Part shown: piece after piece, positions 22,130 to 33,463 of the stretch
How the letters are laid out: each line of letters begins with the position of its first letter
How positions within the stretch are numbered: the first letter of the stretch is position 1
Assembly: GCF_002775205.1 (NCBI RefSeq)
Contig: NC_036453.1
Span: forward strand, 7,653,103 to 7,717,102
Direction of reading: 5' to 3'
Length of the DNA: 64,000 nt
Origin: Xiphophorus maculatus
Taxonomy: Eukaryota; Chordata; Actinopteri; Cyprinodontiformes; Poeciliidae
The notes under the pieces: model-generated
The model's input: only the letters and a program-made list of their open reading frames with translations
Told to the model about the DNA's origin: nothing
Databases searched by the model: none
Position numbers and translations under genes: made by a program

Positions 22130-22598
22130 CAGAGGTAGGTAGATTACACAAAAACTTTACTCAAGTAAAAGTAAGAAGTAACCATCCAAGAAATTACTCA
22201 AGTAAGAGTAGAAACATATTTGGTAAAACAGTGAGTAACTGATCAAAAATCAACCATTTAATATTTAGAAATTACCTCTTCAGAAAGACAAAACAATAAG
22301 TGAAAATTTTAGTAAATAAAAATAATTTATATAAATAATGTAATTTCAAAATATAATAAAGCTAAAGAAACATTTTCAATATGAAATTTTAACAAAAACT
22401 GCAGGTGAATTTTTGATTAAAACAAGTTTGAAGTCACAGTGCGTAGAGTATCCAGAAATATTCCTCAAATAAGAGTAGCAATACTCCATAATAAAATTAC
22501 TCAAGTAAAAGTAAAAAGTACAGTGTAGTAAAAACGCTTTTTAAAGACTTTACAATTTCTTTACTCAAGTAAATGAAACTAGTTACTACCCAACTCTG
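22130..22598 (+). mobile_element. hAT-type MITE, 469 bp, with perfect 8-bp target duplication
   Basis: Ends CAGAGGTAGGTAG and CTACCCAACTCTG are inverted copies. GCTGTAAG flanks both sides (22122-22129 and 22599-22606), an 8-bp duplication as hAT elements make. The body carries TACTCAAGTAAAAGTA words near both ends. No coding capacity. Confidence 0.9.
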
Positions 22599-22849
22599 GC
22601 TGTAAGCCACTATTATTGTTGAGATACATCACTCGAAAATAAATTAACTTTTGAATAATATTCCAATTTAAGCACCTGCACATTATTAGTAGTTGTGTAA
22701 TAAATAATTATTACATTCATATATAAGCAGTTTAATCTTTTAATATATTCCATCAGAATTTCAACTGATTTTTTAATAATTTTATTTATTTGTTAGTAGG
22801 GAGGAGTTTTCGCAGCATTTTTTAACAGAAACATTGTGACATATAAGGG

Positions 22850-23031
22850 TTGCGCCTCTGTTGGCCTCAGCACTGCAACCAACCGACGTCAACCATAAAT
22901 AGCGAGCTAGCCAGTTGTTGTTTTGGGGGAATAAGAAAAGAGCTGCAAGCGGAAGAAACACCGGATTTGGGCTTTTTCCTCTTCGCTCATTTAGTTTTTT
23001 TCAAATTGTTTTTGTATACACAACTGAAATA
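22850..23031 (+). promoter_or_regulatory. ube2b 5' UTR and promoter region
   Basis: This stretch directly precedes the ube2b start codon and holds CpG-bearing sequence, an ATAAATAG box near 22895 and a purine-rich leader. The CpG-richer sequence continues into the start of intron 1 to about 23160, where GCTAGC/GTTAGC words cluster as they do at several fish promoters. Start site not determined. Confidence 0.4.
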
Positions 23032-26000
23032 ATGTCTACGCCCGCAAGGAGACGGCTAATGAGGGATTTTAAAAGGTAAAGTAGCCGTTTGTGGAAGCTA
23101 TCTCTTCTGATTTAGCCGACGGAGCTACGTGGCTAGCACGGTTAGCTTAGCGTTAGCTCCGGTTGACGACAATACTGTCCAATTTTTACTACCTAAAACG
23201 TCTTAGACCGAATAGTCCAGTCTTTTTATGATAGCTGCTGCTGCTTTTAAAAAAAAGGAAATAACAAAGTGTAACGTCTTAAATGTTAACAGTTGATGAC
23301 AAACGGCTCATTTTAGCTGAATTACGCCAGTGTTTTTCAGTGTTTTTGATCGGTTTTTTAGGCGTTTAGAGCTCAAATTTTCTCCCGCAGGGAAACAAAA
23401 TCAGTTTGGATCAAACATGTTTAGCAGCCGTTTGACCTGCTCATGAATATTAGCTAAAATATACACAAATCGGTTGTTTAGCATCGAGAGGGTTTAAAAT
23501 GATCCCCGTTAAAATAATATTTAAACATTTCTCTTCTTAAATTTGGTTTTGGTTTTTTTCTGTCACGGAGATTTCGGGGATTTTGAGTCGAAGGAAACTA
23601 CCGTGTTTACAATAGCGATATAAATTCCTGCCACTATTTCTGTTTTCACCTTAATGTTCTCTGTTTATTTGTAAGTCAACATTTACAAATATATTAACAT
23701 TAATACTATTGATCTTTATTAGATTTGGAGATTTTTAAATGTTATTTTACTCTGGACTGTAGAATCACAATGATTCCCATTTCTGCTAAAATCAAAGTAT
23801 TACAGTTTTGATAATGTTCTCTGTATTATTTAGTTATTGTCAGTTATATTTTGCCATCTCCTCTAAATCTGGATTGAATTATTCTGCTATTACTGTAGAA
23901 TAGTCCAGTCCTGATTTTGTACTGCAAGAAATTATTTTTAACGTTCTCTAATCAACAAAAGCTTGGCTAAACAGAAACTGGGTTTTAAATTTAAAGCTAT
24001 TTGTGCAGAATTGCAATAAGTCAGTAAATCGCATGATAAATGAAAAACGAGCTTAATAATTTCCATTTGCATGATCAAATCGACCAGTTTTTATCGTACA
24101 AAACCTGGAGGATTAAAGTAAATTTTTTTACACATAATTTAGTTTGTTTTTTCTGTTTTTAAAGTTTATTGATTTGTGAGAATCTGTTCTTGCATTATTA
24201 AGCCATCAGCGTTATGGTAGTGGAAAATTGTCTCAAAACAACAATCTTATCGTTTATTGCAATAACTCCTGGGACAATTTATTGTCCAGAAAAATTTATC
24301 GTTACAGGCATCCTCACAACAAATCATAGTGTGGTATTAAGTGTAACAATCTAAACATTAAGTGGTTTTTGTGTTTAAATAAAAAGTTAATGTTTCTTAC
24401 CTTAGCAGCTACTGCTAGTTAAGCTTATCATTCCCAGAATGCTGTGCTGCTGTCTGTGGCGTCCTGTGCTGTTTTACGTGTGGAAGCAAAGAAAGTCTGT
24501 AAAAACCTCAATGTTACAGCAGGATGGATAAGGTGTCACTGTAACTCCACTCTGCTGTGGGGAACGTTAACACTGAATGGATCCGTCTAATGTGTCCGGC
24601 TCCAACACTGGCCGACTGCACTCGTTATATTCTTTCAATTTCTTGAAATGTTTTCTTACAAAACCTTCTAAATGTATTATTATACATTTATAATAGAGGA
24701 GAGCAAAGTACCCAAACATATCACTCAAGAGTAGCACTATTTCAAGTAAAAGTATTTGGTAAAATGTTTACTCAAGTACTGAGTAACTGATCAAATTATC
24801 AGTCATTTAATATTTAAAAATTACACAATCAGACAGAACAAAATATAAAGTTAAGTGGAAATTTTTCAAATAACGTAATTATGAAATAATAAAATTAAAC
24901 AAAAATATTTTTCCAAATCAGTTTCTTTAAATAAAAAATTTCTAAAACTTTAACAAAAACTGCAGGTGTGTCTGGTGGGTAGAGAATCCAGAAATTTTAC
25001 TTGAGAGTAGGGATACTTCATAATAAAATTATTCAAAAATAAAAAGTGCAGTGTTGTAAAAGTACATTCTTTCTAAAAAGTAAATGTACCTAGATACTAG
25101 CCAACTCTGGTTGGTTCAGTTTATAGTTGTACACAAAACTAAAGACTGTTGTACAACCATTTCATGACATCCTAACAGCTCAGTTTTGAGCAGCAGAGAT
25201 GATATTCCACAGCAACCACCATCAGTTGTTGGCAAGCAACTGCTAATCCACCACATTTGCTTTTGCTGCTGCTCTGTTGGTCTCTGTCTGGTCAGAAATC
25301 CAGGCAGAGAGACGTTGGAGTCGAGGATCTGAGACGGTTTGAACTTCGTCCTGCTCTTCATGAAACCTAATTTTTAACTCCTCTGGGATTTAGTTCATAA
25401 TTCATGTGTCATTTAAGCTTTGGACATGCTAATTGAAAAACAAAAACCTTTTCCATCATGACAACTGTCTGATAATAGAACAAGTAAAAACAAAAATCCT
25501 TCTTGCCGCAATTGTCCCAAAAAACATCAATAAATTAAAAAAAAGTTCATAACATCTAGAATTTAAAAAATGAATAAATAATTTTTTCTTTTATGCCAAT
25601 AGCTAAGGTTTTTGAATTTACAGATAATGCAGATTGAAAATAATTTTGCATACTACTTAAAAACTTCTCACGATATAAGGATTTCATATCAGTCTATCAA
25701 TAATTAATGATTTTTTTATGTTAAATATCTGAAATGCAACCAAACTGGTGGTGTGGCTTTTCCTGTATTATCCAAAGTTTTTAATCCATATTTTTAATTT
25801 TTAATCAGTTATGAGGCGCGGTGGAGAAACCTTAAACTGCTGCTGCGCAACTTACTCAGCTGGTTATTGCTAGGCAACCAAAGCTGGGTTGAAGGGGTAG
25901 GCTTGAAGCTGCTTGTTACCCAGCAGGTTGTTGCTAGGCAACCAAAGAGTAAGTGTGTTAGTTCAGCGGTCCCCAACCTTTTTAGTCGCGCGGACCGGTC

Positions 26001-29000
26001 AGCCGGGGGAGCAGTACTCCGATGTTGTTTTGTTACTCATTCTGCTGCAAGTTGGCTCAATTTTGCGCAAGAAGTAACCGGTAAAATCCGGTTTAGGATT
26101 TTTAAAATAAAAGATCCCGAAGTAGTTCATTATTTCTTGCGCGGCCCGGTACCAATTGGTCCGCGGACCGGTCCCTGGCCCGGTGGTTGGGGACCACTGT
26201 GTTAGTTGATTCCCCTAAACTAGCTTAGAGCTGCTAAAGCCCTTCCTCTGCCTACATCTCCCAGAATGCTGTGCGGTTCTGGATCAGAGTTCAACGAATA
26301 TTCTATATATTGAATATCCTATTGGATTGTATTATCTATTGATATTGATCACATGTCATGATATTTCTAGCTGTATAAAGTCCTGATGCTGACATGTTTC
26401 CTGGTATCCGCTGAGCTCCAGCTCTACAGTAACTGACCTGTGCAGTAAAACAAAGTAACCGTCTCCTGGCCGATGCATCCAGTCCTGTGAGTTTGTCTGC
26501 AGGACGGCCGTTAGAAAGAGATCTGGGCTCTTACTGCTACAAATCTGCTTAACAGATTTAATTGCTGTAAACCTTCATAAAGCCTAAATTTCTTCATGGG
26601 GGTTATATACAATCTGTAAGTTGTGTGCAGTGGCTCCTCCACCTCTACTGTCTTCATTAGTGATCAAGAGTCTGAATGTGAGGCATAACATGAAGCAGCT
26701 AATTTCAACCAGTTTATTTATCATGTTGATTTGGTCCATTACTCTGTAATCCGCAGCAGACTGGTGTTGGAAAATTAATTTAGAACGGCGGCTCTGATTT
26801 GCTCCTGTCTCTGTTGCCAGGCAGTTGTTGCTGTGGCATTTTGCTCTGTGTGTCTCAGATCATTTGTTGGAGTTCAGATTGTGAAACCACAACTGGCACG
26901 GAAAATCAGCACTGAATTATTTTTATTTCAGGTTAATCAATCGGGTTGTAAACTGACTGGAGGATTAAACTTAGACATTCCACTGCACAGGATTAGATTA
27001 GCATGTTCTCAAATGTAATGTTTTAATTACTGAAAACTAAAATCTGGAGTATGTTTTTAAACTTTGAAAAACTAAAATAAATGCAGTATGAATAGAACTT
27101 AAAGTTATTACAGTAGATCTTCAAGATGCTCGATTTGTGAATTGAAAGGTCCATTTTTAGGGAATGAATTGGATTAATTTCAGAAAAGATATCTAAAGAA
27201 AAGTTCCAAAAGCACTTTAAATGTGTAAACAAGTTCAAGTTGAGTCAGTCAGGAGGAAGTTGTTTTGTTGCAGATCAGAGAGAAACTGCAGCACATGACG
27301 TTTCCTGACTGCTGCTTCGCTTCTGCAAGTTTAGATATTTAGAAATCATGTAACGGAGTTACTTTCTGTTCTGCAGAAAACAAGGAAATCAGCATCAAGG
27401 CATCAACAGAACTCATCAGAGCGACCAAATCACTGACCAAGCAGAGACGTATTAACTGCAGAGCATCACTGCTTTACCGTCTGAAAACAGTTTATTTTAA
27501 CCTAAACAAAGTCTGGATAATATGGCTGACAAACACGATGGAAGGGTTTCATATCAGTCAATATTGATGATTATTTGTTGTTTTAAATATCTGAACTACT
27601 GCCACGTTCTATCCAGTTTAAACTGCTTCTGTTTAGCCTGCAGGCTGTTGCTAGGTAACCAGAGAGAGTGAGTTGCTAGGTAACCAGAGAGTGAGTGAGT
27701 TAATGCCACCAACCTTTCTGAGCTATGAGCAGCTGTAGTCTTTCCTGTGCCTACATCTCCCAGAATGCTGTGCAGTTCTGGATCAGTTTTGTAAATTTAT
27801 TGATTATTCTATCAGTTATCTATGGATATTGATCACGTGTCTTTCTCAATATTTTTTGTGATTGATTTTATTAGACAGCTTTAGCAAAACACCCCAGTTC
27901 TTCGCAGTGGAGAAAGCAGTAAAACTAACCACTTTTGGGGTTTTTAAAACATCATTAATTGGACTTTGTTATGAAAACTATAAATCAGAATTCTTATATT
28001 AAGAAATTTATCACAATAAATGAAAAACGATGTGATAAATACCAACCCCACAATATACACTTTGGATTATTCCTTTTTTACTTTAGTTTATATCAGAATG
28101 TTTTTATGGCTGAGTTGGCGTCAGCGGCGTTTCCAGCCACAGAGCCCTGGCAGCACCATGTTGGCGTTGTGCCGCGCAGCGTTGTGCCGCTGATCCTGCA
28201 CACAGCCTCATGTTGCAGCTTCTTGTTTTGACTGATAATTGTCCCGTTGTCAAGGTGTTAATTAGTCGCCTCATGCTCCACTCGTTCATCACTCCCTCTG
28301 GCTGTTGTTCCTCCTGTTCTCTATTACTATTATTTTATAAATCTTTTCATTGTGTTGCCAGCTGCCTCCTTCTGAAATTCACTTCTCTTTCCTCTCCTCC
28401 TCATCGTTTCTTCCTCTGCTCCTCAGACTTCAGGAAGACCCTCCCACCGGTGTGAGCGGAGCGCCGTCTGAGAACAACATCATGCTGTGGAACGCTGTTA
28501 TTTTTGGGTGAGTCATGTTCTAAATGCAGCTCCTCCCCACCGTCTCCTCTGATGCTCACATCCTGCAGCCGCCTCTTTGCTTTAATAAAATATCAGATCT
28601 CATCGCTAAACGCCTGTCTTCATGTGTTATACGGACCAACGGCACGATTCAGCTTAGATCTGAGGTTTGGTTCACTTATTTTAGTTGAAACGTTCGTTCA
28701 GGCCCAAACCACATGCAGCCGAATATCCACAGGAAATAATCATAATATCACTAAAAACTATTATTTATAAAACACAAGTGAAGATGTGAGAAAACTTGTT
28801 AGCGCTACAGTTTGATGATCTGTTTGATTGATAAATTAATAATAATTTATCCACAATTGATAAATCCACAATTGGCATTTAAGTTTATTGATTTTTGAGA
28901 ATGTGTTCTTGCTTTATCGTGTCATTAATATTATGTTACTGGAAAATGGTCACAAAATAACAATATTATCGTTTATTGCGATAACTTCTGGGACAATTAA

Positions 29001-32000
29001 TTGTCCAGTAAAATATGTTATCATGACAGTCTTCACATTCTTGCTTTGACATAATTCCAGTCTTGTTTTATTAACTTTATATTCTTCGTCCCACAGTCCA
29101 GAAACATGACGGTCAGGTTAATTGGTCTCTCTAAATTCTCCTTAGGTGTGTGTGTGTGTGTGTGGTCCTGTCTGTCTCTGTGTTGCCCTGCGTCAGACTG
29201 GCAACCTGTCCAGGTGACCCCTCCTCTCGCCTGAAATGTCTCGTTGTGCTGGGTGAGAAAATGGACAGATGAATATTCTAATACTGTATTTAAAAGTAGT
29301 TCATCTGTCCAGTTAAATGAACCTCCTGGCGCCATCTTTAATGGGCTCTTTGCACCTGCTGCACTGACGTCACAACCGCATGCGCAAATGCGGAACCAGA
29401 GAGCAGACCAGAGCCAGACAGCCGAGCTACTGATCCGCCTGTACACACTGCTGTAAACACCGTCCTGCTTCACAAGAAACATGCTAAACTAATAAAGTGA
29501 AATAACACAGAGACCTTAAGGAACACGGCCATATTTTTCTAAAAGCAACAACTCTGAACCTGAACCGTCAGCTGAACTAGAACTCCGACACCAGAGCTGC
29601 TCTACTGTTAAGCTATGGGCTTGTTGTTCCTCAGGCTGCAGAAACAAAAAGCCTGAACCGTAAAATCCCCATTACTTGGTCTCTGACACTAACGACAATA
29701 AACCACGTAATATACTTGAACATAAGGTAAAAACATTGTCCGTTAGAATGGATGAAAAATGTTTAGATACTTAAATAGCACATTTTTACAAGAAAAATGT
29801 CTAGCATAAGCTAAAGCTAATGTTAGCCACAAAGTTTAAAGAAAGTAAAATTCACCTTCGTATCTGTGTATAAGGAGGCGAACATCTTAAAACCTTTCTC
29901 CAGCTTATTGTCGGGGCTTCAGATCGATGTTCATCATTAATTGTTACCTTGGACAAGCCCTGCAAACACCCAGTGGAAAGAGCCTTTTTCAATAGATCGG
30001 AAAAGATTGAGCCGCTTTTCCCCGAACGCGGAAGCTGAGGTGCAAAGAGCCCATTGCTATCAGGAAGTTGTTGTTTTGAAGCAATCTGATTGGCTGACAA
30101 AGGCTTTAGCTCTGCACTGCACTGCCCCCTAGTGGTTTGGCATGTTAAAAGCAGCGAATTTGTGTGAATTTCTTATTTTAGTTTTGTTTTATATTCGGCC
30201 TCAATGTGATTTAACGCGACACAAAGAAAACGAAGAATATAATTGGCTTAACAAACCTAAATTAATTACCATAACAAAACATCCTGACACAAACAAGTCT
30301 AATCTACTAATTCTAGTTCTCTGCTATAGAAAGTGACGCTCTGCCTCAGGTTATCAGATCGGTGTTGAACTTATAAATATAATATTTCTCTCTCTGTCTG
30401 CTGCAGGCCTGTGGGGACGCCATTCGAAGATGGTAAGTTATACGTTTGGATTTATTGGGTTCATAAAGTGGTTTGTTTACCAAAACACAGATTTTTATTG
30501 AACTGGAGCCGCATGTCTCCTTCAGCCAAACGCAGCCTGGGGCTGCGAACATGACTCTGCAAAATAAACATAAAACAGAGATGGATATGAAAATACTGAG
30601 TAGTTCTGGAGCACTTTGATTGGACAACAACTAGGTTTCATAATTATTATCATTATTATGAGAAAAAATACTTGAGCTCTGCAGAAAACTACAGGAAGTA
30701 AATGTTTGTTTTGGGAAAAATATAAATTGAACATTGACATTATTTTTCAACATTAGAGTAACATTGAAACTCTCCCTTGTGTTTTTATGGATTTCATGGA
30801 TATTTTGTCCCTAAAGGAAATCCTTCTCGCTACTTCTCATCATTTCCATGTGGAAAAGTTTCAAGTAGAGCTTTGCTAGCATGCAGCCTCTCTTGAGGTT
30901 TTGTTTTGACCTTTTTCATTTTTGATCGCTGATGTTTCAGCTGCTTTCTGTGCTGTTAGCTGATTTTCTCCGTTGTAGTTTCTCTGTGAATGTCTATGTA
31001 AAAATGATGGAACAAATCAAATTTCTCAGTTTAAATGTGAAGTGTTAATGATGGTTAAAATGAAAATAGGTTGTGAGATTTAAAAATGTCCAGCCGGTTG
31101 GGCGGCGCTCAGGTTGTTCGTCTTTAGTTTCATTATGTCTGTGGAAGAGCAGCAGGTTTTTGTCTGTTCAGTACTTTGCTCTACATGATCCGTTTCTATG
31201 CTTTAGTTTATTCAAACTTTGCAAAAAAAATGTGAATAGACTGATGTTTATTCAGTCTATTCTATTGGCTACGAGGAAATGTGGATTCAGAATAATTCAC
31301 TGTGCTTTGGCCCTGCTTATGAAATAAAAGTTACAAATATTGCGTCTGAAATTGTAGGATCTCTTCCTGCTTTTCTAGTTGACGTTTGTTAGCCTCTCCT
31401 CGCTGCTCCTGTCTAATCCTGCACAATAAACAGATTTTGCTGCAGTAAGGGGTATTTATAGTCCCTTCATGGTTTCCTTTGCTGTCAGCAGCGTCTCCGT
31501 TTTTCACATCTGCATCTTTCTTGCAGAGTAAAAGCGTCGTGTCTTCCTTTCTGCCTCTGCAGGAACATTTAAGCTGCTGATAGAGTTTTCAGAGGAGTAT
31601 CCCAACAAGCCCCCCACGGTTCGGTTCGTCTCCAAAATGTTTCATCCAAATGGTGAGGGATGCTGCAGCAACAAATACACACACACACACACACACACAC
31701 ACCTGTTCTGATTATCTACACATTTAGAGCAAAAATAACTTTAAAATGCATCTTAAAAACTAGTTTTTTGAACTTTTCCACCAAAATCTTTTCATAAACA
31801 TCAACCGTTTTGTTCTTCCCTTCAAAGGAATCAAGATAATCATTTATTATCTTGATTTTAATTTATCACATAATAAATTAAAATGAGCTCCATCATTTCT
31901 ATTCTGTTTTTTTTCTGAAGGGAAATTCTGTTTTTCCTGTTTATAATTCATTTCATTTATTGCTTAAGTTGCGTAATTTTTAGTTGTTTACTTTGGATAT

Positions 32001-33463
32001 TTAAAGTGTTTTCCGGTTCCATTGGGTCCTTTACAAAGTTAAAGTTTATAGGTGTTTTAGATGATGAACATTATCAATAAATTACTTTATGATGGTCTCA
32101 AAACATTATTGTCATTTATCAACGTAATTTGCTTTGAAAGCTGCTGTTTTAGTTTATTTCTGAGTTTTAACAAGAAGGTTTAGTTCAAATCCATTAAAGC
32201 TGAATTAATTTATCACCTACATTTACTGCCACGACATTTTCTTCTTTTTTTTAATAAAAAAATTAAATCTATGAGATGATCAGCATAAAGGTCGTATAAT
32301 CATACTGTATTTGCAAACTTCATGAGTTGTACTGTTCAACGTTTTTCGCTTGGAAATGACCTGCTGAAATGTTAAACATTGTTTCCTGTTTTCCAGTTTA
32401 TGCTGACGGCAGTATATGTTTAGACATTCTCCAGAATCGCTGGAGCCCAACGTACGACGTGTCGTCCATACTCACGTCCATCCAGGTCTGTCGGACTTAG
32501 ATTTCTGCAAACTAAATTTAAACAATCTGAATACAGGAGAACTGAAACACTGTAGATTCACCACAGATAGCGATGCTGAAATATTTCATCAAATTAAAGC
32601 AGTTTCTGTTTGTAAAATTATATCAGTGTGAAAATATGTTAAACATTATTTAATCTTAAGAAGTACTTTATTCTATTTTAATAAGTGCCTCTGACAGACA
32701 TCTGTGTGGTGGAAACTGAAAGTTTTTCCTGCTGCTTCTGCACCTTTTTTTTTTCACTCAACTTTTAATATTCTGGGATTTTGGCTTTTATTGGCAATGA
32801 TATTTTTGTGGCTGGCGCCTCCTAGTGGCAACCTGAACAAGGAGATTTCAGTATTTGAATAGCTTAGTAAAAATATGTATTTTTATACAGATTTATGGAA
32901 GTTTACCTTGCAGTTAGATCTGTCATAGTAAATTCTGCTGGACGATAAATGAAATTATTGTTGTGAGATTTTTTAAGTGTTATATTGATCGTAATAGAAA
33001 TGCTTCTCAACACTAATGAACTTTACTTCATTTGCTTCAAAAAAATTTTTTTTACTTGGGCGTGCCGTGGTGGCGTAGCGGTTAGCGCAACCCATATTTG
33101 GAGGCCTTGAGTCCTCGTCGCGGGTTCGACTCCCGGACCCGACGATATTTGCCACATGTCTTCCCCCCCCCTCTCCTTCCCCGTTTCCTGTCAGCCTACT
33201 GTCATATAAGGGGAACTAGAGCCCACAAAAGACCCCCTGGAGGGGTAAAAAAACAAAAACAATTTTTTACTTGAATAAATATATTTTTTAGATTTCTTGA
33301 ATAAAATTAAAGTGTGTTTTATTTTTGTGTGCAGTCGTTGCTTGATGAGCCGAACCCCAACAGCCCGGCGAACAGCCAGGCGGCGCAGCTCTACCAGGAA
33401 AACAAGAGGGAGTACGAGAAGCGGGTAACGGCCATCGTGGAGCAGAGCTGGGTGGACGGCTGA
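23032..33463 (+). CDS. ube2b: RAD6-type ubiquitin-conjugating enzyme E2 B, six exons, complete
   Basis: E2 enzyme that takes ubiquitin from E1 and, with RAD18 or RNF20/40-type E3 ligases, modifies PCNA and histone H2B in DNA-damage tolerance and chromatin control. Exons: 23032-23075, 28427-28507, 30407-30432, 31563-31652, 32397-32485, 33335-33463. All introns are GT-AG and the joined frame gives 152 residues, the usual length of UBE2A/UBE2B. It starts [15 protein letters not shown]. The HPN motif falls at residues 78-80 and the catalytic Cys at 88 (in [10 protein letters not shown]). The tail ends [10 protein letters not shown], where human UBE2B has AIVEQSWNDS; human UBE2A has a similar but different tail. 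Intron 1 is 5.35 kb and holds several transposon relics. UBE2A is the only serious alternative; the neighbours cdkn2aipnl and jade2 support UBE2B. Confidence 0.95.
23990..24315 (+). mobile_element. AT-rich CCTGTCA-end repeat, in ube2b intron 1
   Basis: GCTTAATAATTTCCATTTGC, TTTATTGATTTGTGAGAATC, AACAATCTTATCGTTTATTG and the end AATTTATCGTTACAGGC. Confidence 0.6.
24694..25109 (+). mobile_element. hAT-type MITE of the CAGAGTTGGG family, in ube2b intron 1
   Basis: Starts GAGGAGAGCAAAGTACCC, ends TACTAGCCAACTCTG; TACTCAAGTACTGAGTAACTG inside. Flanks do not match cleanly. Confidence 0.65.
25670..26385 (-). repeat. TTGCTAGGCAAC repeat, reverse copy, with a hAT element inside
   Basis: Reverse copy of the family at 8790 and 40140: TTTCATATCAGTCTATCAAT, two TTGCTAGGCAACCAAAG words at 25869 and 25931, CCTACATCTCCCAGAATGC at 26251 and TATTGATATTGATCACATG near 26337. 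It is split by the element at 25964-26199. Confidence 0.6.
25964..26199 (+). mobile_element. hAT MITE, 236 bp, with perfect 8-bp target duplication
   Basis: Ends CAGCGGTCCCCAACC and GGTTGGGGACCACTG are inverted copies (14 of 15). TGTTAGTT flanks it at 25956-25963 and 26200-26207. Inside are paired GCGCGGACCGGTC and GCGGCCCGGTACC words, typical of a hAT group known across vertebrates. The 112-codon open frame over it is not a gene. Confidence 0.92.
27540..27860 (-). repeat. TTGCTAGGTAACC repeat, reverse copy, in ube2b intron 1
   Basis: TTTCATATCAGTCAATATTG, two TTGCTAGGTAACCAGAG units at 27648 and 27672, CTACATCTCCCAGAATGC at 27751, TATTGATCACGTG near 27828. Confidence 0.6.
28835..29038 (+). 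mobile_element. AT-rich CCTGTCA-end repeat, partial, in ube2b intron 2
   Basis: TTTATTGATTTTTGAGAATG, AACAATATTATCGTTTATTG, TGGGACAATTAATTGTCCAG, AAATATGTTATCATGACAG at its right end. Confidence 0.6.
29100..29280 (+). repeat. Fish repeat with the CTGGCAACCTGTCCAGG signature
   Basis: TTGGTCTCTCTAAATTCTCC, a (GT)n tract at 29145-29164, GTCTCTGTGTTGCCCTGC and ACTGGCAACCTGTCCAGGTG belong to a very common vertebrate repeat unit, perhaps a LINE 3' part. One worn copy. Confidence 0.5.
29275..29332 (-). pseudogene. Fragment of a transposon-type protein (SANT/Myb-like start)
   Basis: On the minus strand a frame reads [20 protein letters not shown]. Proteins starting this way (WTDDE-LLL-TLEYK) occur as unnamed, transposon-linked, SANT-like proteins in fish and cnidarians, as far as I recall. 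Matching sequence stops after about 20 residues, and one residue of the usual acidic pair is missing. It sits directly beside the inverted end at 29342. Confidence 0.35.
29342..30053. mobile_element. 712-bp element with 16-bp perfect inverted ends, class unknown
   Basis: TGGGCTCTTTGCACCT at 29342-29357 is matched exactly in reverse complement at 30038-30053. Outer flanks are TTTAA and TTGCT, so a TAA/TTG 3-bp or TTAA-type target is possible but not proved. Just inside the left end is a perfect CRE (29365-29372). The interior has no long open frame; a minus-strand frame of 82 codons crosses its right end. It lies in ube2b intron 2. Confidence 0.7.
31675..31701. repeat. (CA)n microsatellite, in ube2b intron 4
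   Basis: About 13 CA units beginning 23 bases after the exon 4 donor. Confidence 0.95.
31830..32135 (+). mobile_element. AT-rich CCTGTCA-end repeat, worn copy
   Basis: TTATCACATAATAAATTAAA, TTTGGATATTTAAAGTG, CGGTTCCATTG and GATGGTCTCAAAACATTATT match the family in order. Confidence 0.45.
33059..33260 (+). mobile_element. tRNA-derived SINE, plus strand, in ube2b intron 5
   Basis: Head has a Pol III A box (GGTGGCGTAGCGGTTAGCG) and B box (GGGTTCGACTCCC at 33122-33134); the body has TGTCAGCCTACTGTCATATA and the tail CCCCCTGGAGGGGTAAAAA. AATTTTTTACTTG follows it at 33261-33273 and a near-identical AATTTTTTTTACTTG precedes it, a target duplication. It ends 75 bases before exon 6, so it is close to the acceptor. 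Confidence 0.88.

Noticed and set aside
25867-26205. 112-codon plus-strand open frame
   Set aside because: It is made of the hAT element at 25964-26199 and its host repeat.
29033-29482. 149-codon minus-strand open frame as a host gene
   Set aside because: Only about 20 residues look protein-like and those are transposon-type; the rest is repeat and GT tract.
33061-33140. A functional tRNA gene at the head of the SINE
   Set aside because: A and B boxes are present but the arms do not close into a cloverleaf, and the sequence continues into the SINE body and tail.
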